31,434 nucleotides of DNA from an uncultured Megasphaera sp. (GTDB lineage: Bacteria > Bacillota > Negativicutes > Veillonellales > Megasphaeraceae). Made by a program: the position numbers and the translations under genes. This document shows positions 22,339-31,183 of the stretch, one piece after another. The stretch lies in the NCBI GenBank assembly GCA_900554215.1, contig USGG01000019.1, positions 1-31,434 on the forward strand, written 5' to 3'. Under the pieces are notes generated by a model that saw only the letters and a list, made by a program, of their open reading frames with translations, was not told the DNA's origin and searched no databases. Positions within the stretch are counted from its first letter, which is position 1. Every line of letters starts with the position of its first letter.

Positions 22339-23166
22339 ATGTTGGCAAAACGAATTATAACCGGCGTCATAGGCGGCGCCCTGACGATAGGGATTATCTA
22401 TGAAGGGGACTGGCTGTTTTTTTTCATGATGATCCTGCTGGCTATTTTGGGATGGCATGAGTACTGCAATCTGGTCCGTAAACTCGGCGCGAATTTGTCG
22501 GAACGGCTGGGAGCGGGATGGATTGTCTGCTTCTTTGCCGCCTATTGGTTCGGCAGCGTAAAGGTGATGATGCTGCTGGCCGTAGCCGCCATGCTGTGGC
22601 TGCTGCTGCAGACCGTCCTGTTTCATGGGAAGATAAAACCCGTAGACAGCGCCTATACGCTGTACGGTCTGCTGTACGTAAGCGGAGGCTTTTTAGCCAT
22701 GCTGGCATTGCGAAACGGGCAGATTGCCTCGTATATAACGGACGCCTTTTCGTCCGTCATGCTGGAACCGGCGCGATTTTTCATGTTTCTCCTGATTTTT
22801 TCCACGTGGGCCAGCGATACCTTTGCCTTTGCCGTAGGAAAGGTGAAGGGAAAAAATAAGCTTTGCCCGTCTATCAGCCCCGGCAAAACGCAGGAAGGGG
22901 CCTTAGGCGGCTTTATCGGTACTGTTGTCACAGCCCTTGTCTTTTCGCTTATTTTCCAGTTTTCCCTCATCCATGCCTTAGCTATCGGCATTATCATCGC
23001 CGTGGCGGCTCCTCTCGGCGATTTGGTAGAATCGATACTGAAACGAGTTTGCCAGGTAAAGGATTCGGGGACTCTGATTCCGGGGCACGGCGGCGTACTG
23101 GACCGCTTTGACAGCCTGTTGTTCGCCGCTCCGGCCGTATACGTATATCTCACGCTCATCGCCTGA
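22339..23166 (+). CDS. cdsA: Phosphatidate cytidylyltransferase
   Basis: 275 residues, an integral membrane enzyme with about seven or eight helices. It makes CDP-diacylglycerol from phosphatidic acid and CTP, the branch point of phospholipid synthesis. The family signature is at the C-terminus: SILKRVCQVKDSG, PGHGG at 248-252 and DRFDS at 255-259, giving the KD, PGHGG and DR metal-binding elements. Upstream, WASDTFAFAVGK and KNKLCPSISPGKTQEG are also typical. AAGGTAGG lies about thirteen bases before the ATG, a longer spacing than its neighbours. The stop is followed almost directly by the dxr ribosome binding site. Confidence 0.96.
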   Translation: MLAKRIITGVIGGALTIGIIYEGDWLFFFMMILLAILGWHEYCNLVRKLGANLSERLGAGWIVCFFAAYWFGSVKVMMLLAVAAMLWLLLQTVLFHGKIKPVDSAYTLYGLLYVSGGFLAMLALRNGQIASYITDAFSSVMLEPARFFMFLLIFSTWASDTFAFAVGKVKGKNKLCPSISPGKTQEGALGGFIGTVVTALVFSLIFQFSLIHALAIGIIIAVAAPLGDLVESILKRVCQVKDSGTLIPGHGGVLDRFDSLLFAAPAVYVYLTLIA

Positions 23167-23180
23167 GAGGAGGCCCTGTA

Positions 23181-24326
23181 TTGAAGAAAATTATCATCCT
23201 TGGCAGTACGGGTTCAATCGGTACCCAGGCTGTCGACGTCATAGAAGCTCATCCGCAGCTGTTTTCCCTTGCCGCCGTCGCCGCCCATTCGAACTGGGAG
23301 CTGGCAGCTCGCCAGATTCAGGCCCACGGTACGGCCTTCGCCTGCATGACCGATAAGTCGGCAGCCGAAAAGCTGCAGCAGGAAGTAGGCGAAAGGTGCA
23401 CGGTTTTCTCCGGGCCCGAAGGCCTGCTCAAGCTCATCGACGAATGTGAAGCCGATATGGTGCTGACGTCCTTAGTCGGAGCTGCCGGCATTGAACCGAC
23501 GCTCCATGCCATCAAAAAGGGGCTGGATATCGCCCTGGCCAACAAGGAAACCCTTGTGGCTGCAGGCGAGCTGGTCATGACCGAGGCTGCACGCCGCGGC
23601 GTCCGCATTCTGCCCGTCGACAGCGAGCACGGTGCGATTTTCCAATGTCTGGAAGGACGCAGCAGCAGTGAAGTCGACAAGCTGCTGGTTACGGCATCAG
23701 GCGGCCCCCATTTTCACCGCTCTCTGGAAGAATTCCCGTCCATTACGGTAGAGCAGTGCCTCAAGCATCCGACGTGGAACATGGGCGGCAAGATTACGAT
23801 TGACTCGGCGACGATGTTCAATAAAGGCCTGGAAGTCATCGAAGCGCACTGGCTGTTTGACATGCCCTATGACCGCATCGAAGTCGTCATTCAGCCTCAG
23901 AGCATCATCCACTCGATGATACAATTCACAGACGGCTCCGTCCTTGCCCAGCTGGGAATGCCCGATATGAGGCTGCCGATTCAATACGCCTTTACCTATC
24001 CGCAGCGGCATCCCGTGCGCGGAGCTAAAGCTATTGATTGGAAAACGCTGGGAAGCTTGGAATTCTTCGCTCCGGATCCTGAAAAATTTCCCTCCCTGCC
24101 CCTGGCTTATGAAGCGGGGATGTCAGGCGGTACAATGCCCTGCGTGCTGAACGGTGCGAACGAAGTTGCCGTATACGCCTTTTTGCGGCGGGAAATTTCT
24201 TTTACACGTATATTCGACGTCGTCCGCACCGTCATGGAACGCCATACGATATGCCGCGACGTCACCTTAGACGCGATTCGCAGTGCTGACGAATGGGCAC
24301 GTCGCTGCGCGGCGTCTTTACTGTAG
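23181..24326 (+). CDS. dxr: 1-deoxy-D-xylulose 5-phosphate reductoisomerase
   Basis: 381 residues. It catalyses the first committed MEP-pathway step, reducing DXP to MEP with NADPH and a divalent metal. The N-terminal NADPH loop is ILGSTGSIGTQ (8-16), the ANKETLV helix is at 120-126, the metal ligands Asp147, Ser148 and Glu149 are in PVDSEHGAIFQ, and HPTWNMGGKITIDSATMFNKGLE is highly conserved. Translation starts at TTG 23181, fixed by AGGAGG at 23168-23173 and the direct match to family N-termini. It supplies precursors for uppS in the same operon. Dxr is the target of fosmidomycin. Confidence 0.97.
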   Translation: MKKIIILGSTGSIGTQAVDVIEAHPQLFSLAAVAAHSNWELAARQIQAHGTAFACMTDKSAAEKLQQEVGERCTVFSGPEGLLKLIDECEADMVLTSLVGAAGIEPTLHAIKKGLDIALANKETLVAAGELVMTEAARRGVRILPVDSEHGAIFQCLEGRSSSEVDKLLVTASGGPHFHRSLEEFPSITVEQCLKHPTWNMGGKITIDSATMFNKGLEVIEAHWLFDMPYDRIEVVIQPQSIIHSMIQFTDGSVLAQLGMPDMRLPIQYAFTYPQRHPVRGAKAIDWKTLGSLEFFAPDPEKFPSLPLAYEAGMSGGTMPCVLNGANEVAVYAFLRREISFTRIFDVVRTVMERHTICRDVTLDAIRSADEWARRCAASLL

Positions 24327-24341
24327 AAAGGTGTTGGGACA

Positions 24342-25364
24342 TTGGGTATTACCATTGCAGCGACTGTATTTGTATTCAGTCTCATCGTATTTGTCCATGA
24401 ATTCGGACATTTCATTACAGCGAAATTGACGGGCATGCAGGTCGACGAATTTGCCATCGGCTTTGGTCCCAAGATTTACAGCTGCACCTACGGTTCGACG
24501 CTGTATTCCCTGCGGGCCGTCCCTTTAGGCGGATTTAACCGCATCGCCGGCATGACCGAAGACGAGCCGCTGAACGAACGGTCGTTTTTGAATAAGCCCG
24601 TTCCGTCCCGGCTGCTGGTCATTGCCGCCGGCGGCATCATGAACTTTCTGCTGGCGATTCTCATCTTGTGGGGCGTTACCTTTGCCGTAGGCACGATGAC
24701 CGTATCGCCTCAGGCCGTCGTTGGCTCGGTCATTGAAAATTCCGCGGCCAGCCAGGCCGATATGCAGGAGGGCGACCGCATCGTATCCATTGGCGGCACG
24801 GCTATTACGCAGTGGAGCGATATTTCTCAGGCCGTAGCCGAACACAGCAGAGCCGTCGTCACCGTCGTCGTCGAACGAGACGGCAAGGAGCTGAGCCTGG
24901 ACATGATCCCTCAGATAGACAGCCAGTCGCAGCGCGCTACCCTCGGCATCATGCCGGTCATAACGAAGCAGTCCCATGGATTTTTTGAATCAGCCGGTAT
25001 GGCCGTTCAGCGGACGGGGCAGCTTTGTCAGCTCATGCTCGTCGGCATTTACGAAATGATTACCGGCGAAACGAAGGCTGACCTGGCCGGACCCATCGGA
25101 GTAGCCCAGCTGGCAGGACAGGTAGCGTCCGTAGGCTTTGTAAATCTTCTCGTTTTTACGGCTTTCCTGAGCATCAACCTGGGCATCTTGAATCTGCTGC
25201 CCATCCCGCTGTTAGACGGAGGATACATTATCCTGCTGATTTTAGAAGGAATTTCTGGCCGGCGGATGCCTAAAAAGGCGCTTCAGTACATCCAGGCGAC
25301 GGGCATGGTGATTCTGGGAGCGCTGTTCTTGTTCGCCATGTTCCAGGATATCAGCCGTTTTTAG
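24342..25364 (+). CDS. rseP: RIP metalloprotease RseP (site-2 protease)
   Basis: 340 residues, an intramembrane zinc protease that cuts anti-sigma factors and signal peptides. The first helix holds HEFGH (His19, Glu20, His23). A single PDZ domain lies at about 108-190 (VIENSAASQADMQEGDRIVSIGG), and the C-terminal NLLPIPLLDGG motif holds the third zinc ligand Asp292. Three or four membrane segments are evident. The start is TTG at 24342 with AAAGGTG eight bases upstream. Like B. subtilis RasP it follows dxr in the operon and precedes a MEP-pathway gene, so its position is conserved and not informative on substrate. Confidence 0.96.
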   Translation: MGITIAATVFVFSLIVFVHEFGHFITAKLTGMQVDEFAIGFGPKIYSCTYGSTLYSLRAVPLGGFNRIAGMTEDEPLNERSFLNKPVPSRLLVIAAGGIMNFLLAILILWGVTFAVGTMTVSPQAVVGSVIENSAASQADMQEGDRIVSIGGTAITQWSDISQAVAEHSRAVVTVVVERDGKELSLDMIPQIDSQSQRATLGIMPVITKQSHGFFESAGMAVQRTGQLCQLMLVGIYEMITGETKADLAGPIGVAQLAGQVASVGFVNLLVFTAFLSINLGILNLLPIPLLDGGYIILLILEGISGRRMPKKALQYIQATGMVILGALFLFAMFQDISRF

Positions 25365-25379
25365 AAAGGCCGTATTACT

Positions 25380-26447
25380 ATGAAACGAAGACATTCACTT
25401 CCCGTAACTGTCGGGAATCTTACGATAGGGGGCAACGCTCCCATTTCAGTGCAGACGATGTCGACGGTTACTCCTGCCGATGAGGAACGGGCCGTTTCCG
25501 ACGTGCGCCGCCTGGCTTCATACGGCGCGGAAATCGTGCGGTTTGCCGTTCCCGATATGGCTGCTGCCAAGGGATTAAAGGCTGTAACCGCCGTGTCTCC
25601 CGTGCCGATCGTGGCCGATATCCACTTTGACTATCGGCTGGCTTTGGAGGCTGTAGACAGCGGCGTTCACGCCCTGCGCATCAATCCCGGCAATATCGGC
25701 GCCGATGAAAACGTCGTAAAGGTAGTGGAAAAGGTGCGTCCGCGCCAGATTCCCATCCGTATCGGCATCAACGCCGGCTCATTGCCGGAAGACCTGCTGG
25801 AAGCGAACGGCGGTCATCCTACGGCTGAAGCCATGGTGGAAGGGGCCTTGCGCCATATCCGTATCTTGGAACGGCTGGATTACCGCAATATGGTCATTTC
25901 CCTGAAGGCGTCCGACGTGCCGCTGATGATCGAAGCCTACACGGCCCTGGCCGAAAAGGTTCCTTACGCCCTGCATTTAGGCGTGACGGAAGCCGGGCTG
26001 GTCCGCGAGGGCAGCATTAAGTCGGCCATCGGCATCGGCCATCTCTTGTACAACGGCATCGGTGACACGATCCGCGTATCCCTGACGGGCGACCCGGCAG
26101 AAGAAATCGCGGCCGGACAGACGATTCTCACGTCCCTGGGGCTCAGGACCTTCGGGCCGACGCTGATTTCTTGCCCAACCTGCGGCCGCACCCAAGTCGA
26201 TTTAATCGGCTTGGCCCAGGAAGTACAGGAAGCCTTGTCCGGTATAACGGCGCCGATTAAAGTCGCCGTCATGGGCTGCGTCGTCAACGGTCCCGGCGAA
26301 GCGCGGGAAGCCGATTTCGGCATCGCCGGCGGCAAGGGAATGGGCATCGTCTTTTCCCACGGCAAGGTGTTGAAGAGCGTGCCTGAAGGCCAACTCGTAC
26401 CGGCCTTGCTGGAAGAAATACATAAATCTATTACAAAGGAGTCTTAA
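25380..26447 (+). CDS. ispG: 4-hydroxy-3-methylbut-2-enyl diphosphate synthase (flavodoxin type)
   Basis: 355 residues. IspG (GcpE) converts MEcPP to HMBPP in the penultimate MEP step, using a 4Fe-4S cluster. The cluster ligands are visible as Cys265 and Cys268 in SCPTCGR, Cys300 in MGCVVNGPGE and Glu307 in the same motif. The N-terminal TIM barrel begins with VGNLTIGGNAPISVQTM and contains VADIHFDYRLA and RINPGNIG. The ATG at 25380 follows a GAAAGG site. With dxr it places two MEP steps in one operon with uppS. Its stop is four bases before the proS start. Confidence 0.97.
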   Translation: MKRRHSLPVTVGNLTIGGNAPISVQTMSTVTPADEERAVSDVRRLASYGAEIVRFAVPDMAAAKGLKAVTAVSPVPIVADIHFDYRLALEAVDSGVHALRINPGNIGADENVVKVVEKVRPRQIPIRIGINAGSLPEDLLEANGGHPTAEAMVEGALRHIRILERLDYRNMVISLKASDVPLMIEAYTALAEKVPYALHLGVTEAGLVREGSIKSAIGIGHLLYNGIGDTIRVSLTGDPAEEIAAGQTILTSLGLRTFGPTLISCPTCGRTQVDLIGLAQEVQEALSGITAPIKVAVMGCVVNGPGEAREADFGIAGGKGMGIVFSHGKVLKSVPEGQLVPALLEEIHKSITKES

Positions 26448-26451
26448 GTCT

Positions 26452-28182
26452 ATGTTAGCATCAAAATTATATAGTCCGACGCTGCGGGAGATTCCGGCAG
26501 ACGCTGAGATTGCCAGCCATCAATATATGCTGAAAGCGGGCATGCTGCGGAAAAACGGCAGCGGCTTGTACAGCTTCCTGCCCTTGGGCCGCCGCGTGAC
26601 GCTGAAAGTCGAACAGATCGTCCGCGAAGAAATGGACGCTACAGGCGCCCAGGAAATCATGATGCCCATCATGCAGCCTGCCGAAATCTGGCATGAATCG
26701 GGCCGGTGGAGCGCTTACGGACCGGAAATGTTCAAGCTGCAGGACCGCCACGACAACGGCTATTGCCTCGGGCCGACTCATGAAGAACTGATTACGACGC
26801 TTCTCCGCAACGAGCTGCGTTCGTATAAGCAGATGCCCCTGATCCTCTGGCAGATGCAGAACAAATACCGCGACGAAATCCGTCCCCGCTTCGGCCTCAT
26901 GCGCAGCCGCGAATTCGTCATGAAGGACGCCTATTCTTTCGATGTTGACGAAGAAGGCCTCCATAAGACCTATCAGATTATGTATGACGCGTACGACCGC
27001 GTATTTACGCGCTGCGGCTTGAATTTCAAGCCCGTAGAAGCAGACAGCGGCCAAATCGGCGGCAGCCACACCCATGAATTCATGGCCCTGGCCGCAGCCG
27101 GCGAAGCGGAAGTCGTTTCCTGCTCGAAGTGCCAATATGCCGCCGATATTGAAAAGGCCGTCCCCAATACGCTGGACATGGCGGCTGAAGATGCGGCTGA
27201 CGTAGAGCTCATCGAAACGCCTAACTGCTCGACTATCGAAGAGCTGGCCAACTTCCTGCAAATTCCCGTAGAAAAGACGATTAAAGCCGTCGCCTTCGAC
27301 GTAGACGGAAAAACGGTCCTCTGCATGGTCCGCGGCGACCATGCAGTAAACGACGTAGCCGTACAGAATCTTGTCGGCGGCAATACGATTGAACCGGCGA
27401 CGGACGAAGAACTGAAGGCTCACGGCCTCCAGCCTGGCTATATGAGTCCCATGGGCGCAGATACGCCGGATAACGAAAGCTTTTACGTCATCGTAGACCC
27501 GACGGCTATGAACGTGCCGAACGGCGTAACCGGCGCCAACAAGCACGGCTATCATTATAAAAACGTTAATCCCAAACGGGATTTCCAAAACGTCACAGTC
27601 GCTACAATCCGCCTCATGACCAAAGACGACGTCTGCCCGCACTGCGGCGCGCCTATCGACATCGTCCGGGGCATTGAAGTCGGCCAGGTATTTGAACTGG
27701 GCACAAAATACTCCGAAGCCCTGAACGCGACCTTCCTCGACCAGAACGGCAAAGCCAAGCCCTATGTCATGGGCTGCTACGGTATCGGCGTAACCCGTAC
27801 GATTGCCGCGGCTATCGAACAGTTCCACGACGATAAGGGCATCATGTGGCCTGTAGCCATCGCGCCGTATGAAGTTGTCGTCGTACCTGTCAGCAGCAAG
27901 GACGAAGAACAGATGAAGATTGCCGAAGGGTTGTATACGCAGCTGAAAGGCATGGGTGTCGACGTCCTGTTTGACGACCGGAACGAACGGGCCGGCGTAA
28001 AATTCAACGACGCCGACCTTATCGGGTATCCCGTCCGCATCACCGTAGGCAAGAAGAGTGCTGCCGATCAGACCGTAGAAATCAAGGTACGCCGCACGGG
28101 CCATGAAGAAGTCGCTGCCATCGCCGACAGCGCCGCCCGCGTGCAGGCTATTTTAAACGAGCTCCGCGCTAAAAATATGTAA
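26452..28182 (+). CDS. proS: Prolyl-tRNA synthetase, bacterial type
   Basis: 576 residues, a class IIa synthetase of the bacterial type with the inserted editing domain. MLASKLYSPTLREIPADAEIASHQYMLKAGMLRK is the typical N-terminus; motif 2 lies in NKYRDEIRPRFGLMRSREFVMKDAYSF. The INS/YbaK-like editing domain that clears Ala-tRNA-Pro spans about 230-390, and motif 3 is in VMGCYGIGVTRTIAAAIEQ. The anticodon-binding domain is C-terminal from about 470 and contains DDRNERAGVKFNDADLIGYP. AAAGGAG lies ten bases before the ATG. It is the last gene of the cluster, ending in a clear terminator. Confidence 0.97.
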   Translation: MLASKLYSPTLREIPADAEIASHQYMLKAGMLRKNGSGLYSFLPLGRRVTLKVEQIVREEMDATGAQEIMMPIMQPAEIWHESGRWSAYGPEMFKLQDRHDNGYCLGPTHEELITTLLRNELRSYKQMPLILWQMQNKYRDEIRPRFGLMRSREFVMKDAYSFDVDEEGLHKTYQIMYDAYDRVFTRCGLNFKPVEADSGQIGGSHTHEFMALAAAGEAEVVSCSKCQYAADIEKAVPNTLDMAAEDAADVELIETPNCSTIEELANFLQIPVEKTIKAVAFDVDGKTVLCMVRGDHAVNDVAVQNLVGGNTIEPATDEELKAHGLQPGYMSPMGADTPDNESFYVIVDPTAMNVPNGVTGANKHGYHYKNVNPKRDFQNVTVATIRLMTKDDVCPHCGAPIDIVRGIEVGQVFELGTKYSEALNATFLDQNGKAKPYVMGCYGIGVTRTIAAAIEQFHDDKGIMWPVAIAPYEVVVVPVSSKDEEQMKIAEGLYTQLKGMGVDVLFDDRNERAGVKFNDADLIGYPVRITVGKKSAADQTVEIKVRRTGHEEVAAIADSAARVQAILNELRAKNM

Positions 28183-28196
28183 TACTTGTACATACT

Positions 28197-28236
28197 AAGA
28201 GACGATAGACGGATATTACCGCATATCGTCTCTTTT
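28197..28236 (+). terminator. Intrinsic terminator of the rpsB-proS cluster
   Basis: AAGAGACGATA at 28197-28207 pairs perfectly with TATCGTCTCTT at 28224-28234, followed by TT and AT-rich sequence. Confidence 0.85.
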
Positions 28237-28276
28237 ATATTGCCTCTTGACAAATGCAAAATGATAAGGTCCATAC

Positions 28277-28317
28277 ACTTTAATATAACTTTAATGCCTT
28301 TCTTGTCAAAGTTTAAT
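28277..28317 (+). promoter_or_regulatory. Phased direct repeats upstream of the helical-repeat gene
   Basis: ACTTTAAT occurs at 28277-28284 and 28288-28295, and AGTTTAAT at 28310-28317. The starts are 11 and 22 bases apart, so all three lie on one face of the helix. Tandem 11-base direct repeats are typical of OmpR/PhoB-type response-regulator sites. No good promoter pair was recognised nearby; TTGACA at 28247 and TTGTCA at 28303 lack well-placed -10 boxes. Confidence 0.4.
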
Positions 28318-28374
28318 CATTCTTCGGCATACTATAAATAAGAATAACCTTTCATCGACAAGGAGGCGGCAAGT

Positions 28375-29646
28375 ATGAACAAGATAGAACGGCAGGAACA
28401 ACAACTGATGCAGCACATCCGGCAGAAGCGCTGGGACGAATGCCTGCAGTTTGCGGAACAACTGCGTAAAGAGACGGGGAATAAGCGTCTGATTCAGCTG
28501 GCAGAACAGGCCTATTGTGCCGTATTAGCAGATCCGGAGCGTCGGGACGACCGATGCGCGCTCCAGGGATTGGCTTCTCTATACTACCGGGATTATATGG
28601 TACGATTTACGAGCCGGCCATTCGGCGATTTGCCGTATGGTAAGCAAGAAAGCTTTCAGAAGGCCAGGGATACGTTGGAACGCTTGCTGGAAAAGGGACG
28701 GCAGCCGGAGCTGCTGTACCGTTATGCGCAGATATTATACAGAAACGCCAAAGATGGACAAGGACAAGGCGATTTTGCCGCGCTTTGCCGGCAAAAGGAG
28801 CAGGCCTATGCCGTATATGACGAAACCGTATCCTTGCTGGAAAAATGGGGGGCAGCCGATAAAGGACTGTACTGCCGCGCCTGCTACGGCTTGTCCCGCT
28901 GCGGTCTGGAATCGTTTTCCCTTAACTCCTTCGTACTGGAAGAACTGATGCTCGTATTTTCTGTACCGAGCAGCGTATACGGCAGCCGCAGCGGTCACCT
29001 GGCCCGGCTTCGCCGCATCTATAACTGCTTGGAGCGGGTGCTGGAAATAGAAGGCCTGCCGCGCCATATCGAAGACATGGACGCCGTCATACAAGCCAAA
29101 CAGGTCTACGAGAAATCGTGGGATATATACTATCTCTTAGGTAAGCTTTTCGACTGCGCCGGACAATTTTCCCTTTGCCACAACAAAGAAAACGCTCGAC
29201 GCCTGGCAGAGCGCTATTACGGCTATGCCTGTGAAATCGATGCAGCCCGACGTAGGTTCCAGCAAAGAGTTCCCGGCTTTACTCACATGTATACGGCATT
29301 ATTAACCTTTTACCAGCGCCATCGACGGGAGGACCAGTTTTACGCCGCCTGGGAGCAATATCATCCGATCATCAGCGTTTCCGCCGAGTTTCACTTCTTA
29401 TCGCAGGCCCGCTGGCTCATCATCCGTAAGGAATATGAGGCTGCCCGGCATTATCTGGCGGCGCAGCTGCAGGAGAGGCAGTGGAGGCATCGCGTTGTGA
29501 GGCGGGCTGTCGTCCTGCAGGACATGGTTCAGGTAGCCCTCAGCGGCAGTACAACCGGATTACAAGGAATATATAAGCCCTTTCAGATGCAGCAGCTGGA
29601 TAAAATCATCCGGCTGGAGCCGTGCACGTCTCCGTGCAGGAGATAA
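28375..29646 (+). CDS. Unrecognised alpha-helical repeat protein, TPR-like
   Basis: 423 residues, cytoplasmic by composition: no signal peptide and no membrane segment. It is almost entirely helical and built from TPR-like pairs, for example LMQHIRQKRWDECLQFAEQL, ARDTLERLLEKGRQPELLYR, AYAVYDETVSLLEKWG and WLIIRKEYEAARHYLAAQL. It is rich in Arg, Gln, Leu and Tyr and has 13 cysteines, including CYGLSRCG and a C-terminal CTSPCRR, none in an obvious zinc-binding pattern. A strong AGGAGG at 28361-28366 sits eight bases before the ATG. It is a single gene flanked by a terminator upstream and the MFS promoter downstream. I do not recognise the family; protein-protein scaffolding is the likely role, by fold only. 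Confidence 0.8.
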   Translation: MNKIERQEQQLMQHIRQKRWDECLQFAEQLRKETGNKRLIQLAEQAYCAVLADPERRDDRCALQGLASLYYRDYMVRFTSRPFGDLPYGKQESFQKARDTLERLLEKGRQPELLYRYAQILYRNAKDGQGQGDFAALCRQKEQAYAVYDETVSLLEKWGAADKGLYCRACYGLSRCGLESFSLNSFVLEELMLVFSVPSSVYGSRSGHLARLRRIYNCLERVLEIEGLPRHIEDMDAVIQAKQVYEKSWDIYYLLGKLFDCAGQFSLCHNKENARRLAERYYGYACEIDAARRRFQQRVPGFTHMYTALLTFYQRHRREDQFYAAWEQYHPIISVSAEFHFLSQARWLIIRKEYEAARHYLAAQLQERQWRHRVVRRAVVLQDMVQVALSGSTTGLQGIYKPFQMQQLDKIIRLEPCTSPCRR

Positions 29647-29671
29647 AGACCTACGCATTGCAGTAAACCTA

Positions 29672-29680
29672 TGCTATAAT
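29672..29680 (+). promoter_or_regulatory. Extended -10 promoter of the MFS gene
   Basis: TGCTATAAT (TGnTATAAT) lies 34 bases before the start codon. The hexamer 17 bases upstream, TACGCA, is poor, consistent with an extended -10 promoter. Confidence 0.65.
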
Positions 29681-29714
29681 AAAAAAAACGACAGCAAAGG
29701 ATCGAGGATAGCAT

Positions 29715-31070
29715 ATGGTTTCTCATCTTTCATATGAAAACCGCATTTTAGCGATTGTCATGATTGTTTCTTTTATCAATCCCTTCACGAGCAGCGCCTT
29801 GAATTTAGCCCTGCCGGATATCGGCCTGACGTATGAGGTAACAGAATCCCACTTGGGATGGGTTATCGAAGTATTTCTCATTGCCTCGACGATATGCATT
29901 ATGCCGATCGGCAAGATAGCCGATAAGTTCGGCAAGCGGCGTGTATTTCTCTGGGGCGCATCTATCTTCATGATATCGTCCTTAGGCGTTTCCTTTATTT
30001 CGTCCATTTACGGCCTCATCGCCCTGCGCGTGCTGCAGGGCATCGGCAGTGCCTGTATCTTCGCGACGAGCTTCGCCATCATCACGCTGGTCTATCCGCC
30101 GGAGCGGCGGGGAAAAGCCATGGGCTTTACGGTCAGCGCCGTATACTGCGGCTTGTCCCTGGGGCCGGTCATCGGCGGCTTCCTGAATTACTACTGCGGT
30201 TGGAAGAGCATTTTCTACTTTATCGCTTTTTTCTGCGCCGTCGCGGTCCTTTCGACGATAGCCTTCATGAAAGAGGAGTGGATTGCCGACGCCAAGGGAA
30301 AATTCGACACGGCAGGAGCGATTGCCTATTCCATCGCCTTGATTCTCATGATGTTCGGCCTGTCGGAAATCCTGAATTTAGGATATGCTAAATACGTCCT
30401 CCTAGGCGGCATGACGCTATTCGCTTTGTTCCTCCGCTGGGAAAAAAAGCAGGCTAATCCTATCATCCCCATACAGCTGTTTCTCCGCAACAGGACCTTT
30501 TCCTGTTCATCCTTTGCAGCGATGCTGAATTACAGTGCGACCTTTGCCATCAGCTTTCTGTTGTCCATGTATCTGCAGCGTATTTTAGGCTTTACGTCCC
30601 GCGACGCCGGCTTGATACTGCTCCTTCAGCCTATACTGATGGCCGTCCTGTCACCGGTCACGGGTTCGCTGTCCGACCATATATCGGCCGCTTTGCTGTC
30701 TTCGGCCGGCATGGGCTGCATTGCCGTGGGGCTGGCATTTTTGGCCTATGACGTGCCTCTGCAGTCCGTGTGGATTCTGCTGGCCTGCCTGCTTATCATC
30801 GGTATCGGTTTTTCCCTGTTCACAGCGCCCAACAACAACGCTATCATGGAATCGGTTCCGAAAGAATACGTCGGCATGGCCTCGTCTATGATCGGTACGG
30901 TACGGCTCGTCGGCCAGGTTCTCAGCGTGGCTATCGTTACACTGGTCATGTCACGGACTGGTACGGGCGGAGAAACTATGCTGACCGATAATATTCAACT
31001 TGCCTTCGTCATTTTTACGATTCTCTGCGCCGTCGGTATACTTCCGTCAATGGTTCGCAGCAAAAAATAA
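29715..31070 (+). CDS. MFS drug-efflux transporter, DHA2 (EmrB/QacA) type
   Basis: 451 residues with about fourteen hydrophobic segments, typical of proton-coupled DHA2 exporters in the inner membrane. NLALPDIG in helix 1 is common to the family. Motif A is GKIADKFGKRRVF near 73-85, and the antiporter motif C is GLSLGPVIGGFL near 152-163. The second half has QRILGFTSRDAGLILLLQP and GTVRLVGQVLSVAI. Substrates may be lipophilic cations, antibiotics or metabolic acids; sequence alone does not decide. GAGG precedes the ATG at 29715. It has its own promoter and terminator, with no local TetR or MarR regulator and no HlyD-type adaptor gene beside it. Confidence 0.92.
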   Translation: MVSHLSYENRILAIVMIVSFINPFTSSALNLALPDIGLTYEVTESHLGWVIEVFLIASTICIMPIGKIADKFGKRRVFLWGASIFMISSLGVSFISSIYGLIALRVLQGIGSACIFATSFAIITLVYPPERRGKAMGFTVSAVYCGLSLGPVIGGFLNYYCGWKSIFYFIAFFCAVAVLSTIAFMKEEWIADAKGKFDTAGAIAYSIALILMMFGLSEILNLGYAKYVLLGGMTLFALFLRWEKKQANPIIPIQLFLRNRTFSCSSFAAMLNYSATFAISFLLSMYLQRILGFTSRDAGLILLLQPILMAVLSPVTGSLSDHISAALLSSAGMGCIAVGLAFLAYDVPLQSVWILLACLLIIGIGFSLFTAPNNNAIMESVPKEYVGMASSMIGTVRLVGQVLSVAIVTLVMSRTGTGGETMLTDNIQLAFVIFTILCAVGILPSMVRSKK

Positions 31071-31089
31071 GAATATCGGGACAAAACAT

Positions 31090-31139
31090 ATCCCCGCATT
31101 ACGGCAGAAGATTTCTGCTGTAATGCGGGGATGTATTTT
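31090..31139. terminator. Strong terminator between the MFS gene and lexA
   Basis: Twenty bases at 31090-31109 pair with 31113-31132 (ATCCCCGCATTACGGCAGAA against its near-perfect complement, G-U pairs only) around a three-base loop, followed by GTATTTTT. It serves the MFS gene and may also stop the convergent lexA transcript. Confidence 0.9.
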
Positions 31140-31183
31140 TAGGATAATCAAAAGTGAGTATATAATCAGGAAAAGCATCTTTC

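Noticed and set aside
26467..28104. 545-codon open frame on the minus strand opposite proS
   Set aside because: Same codon-bias shadow; the amino-acid composition is unlike a folded protein and proS on the plus strand has all its motifs.
29623..29638. TGCACG-TCTC-CGTGCA hairpin at the end of the TPR-like gene
   Set aside because: Only six pairs and no T-run follows, so it is not supported as a terminator.
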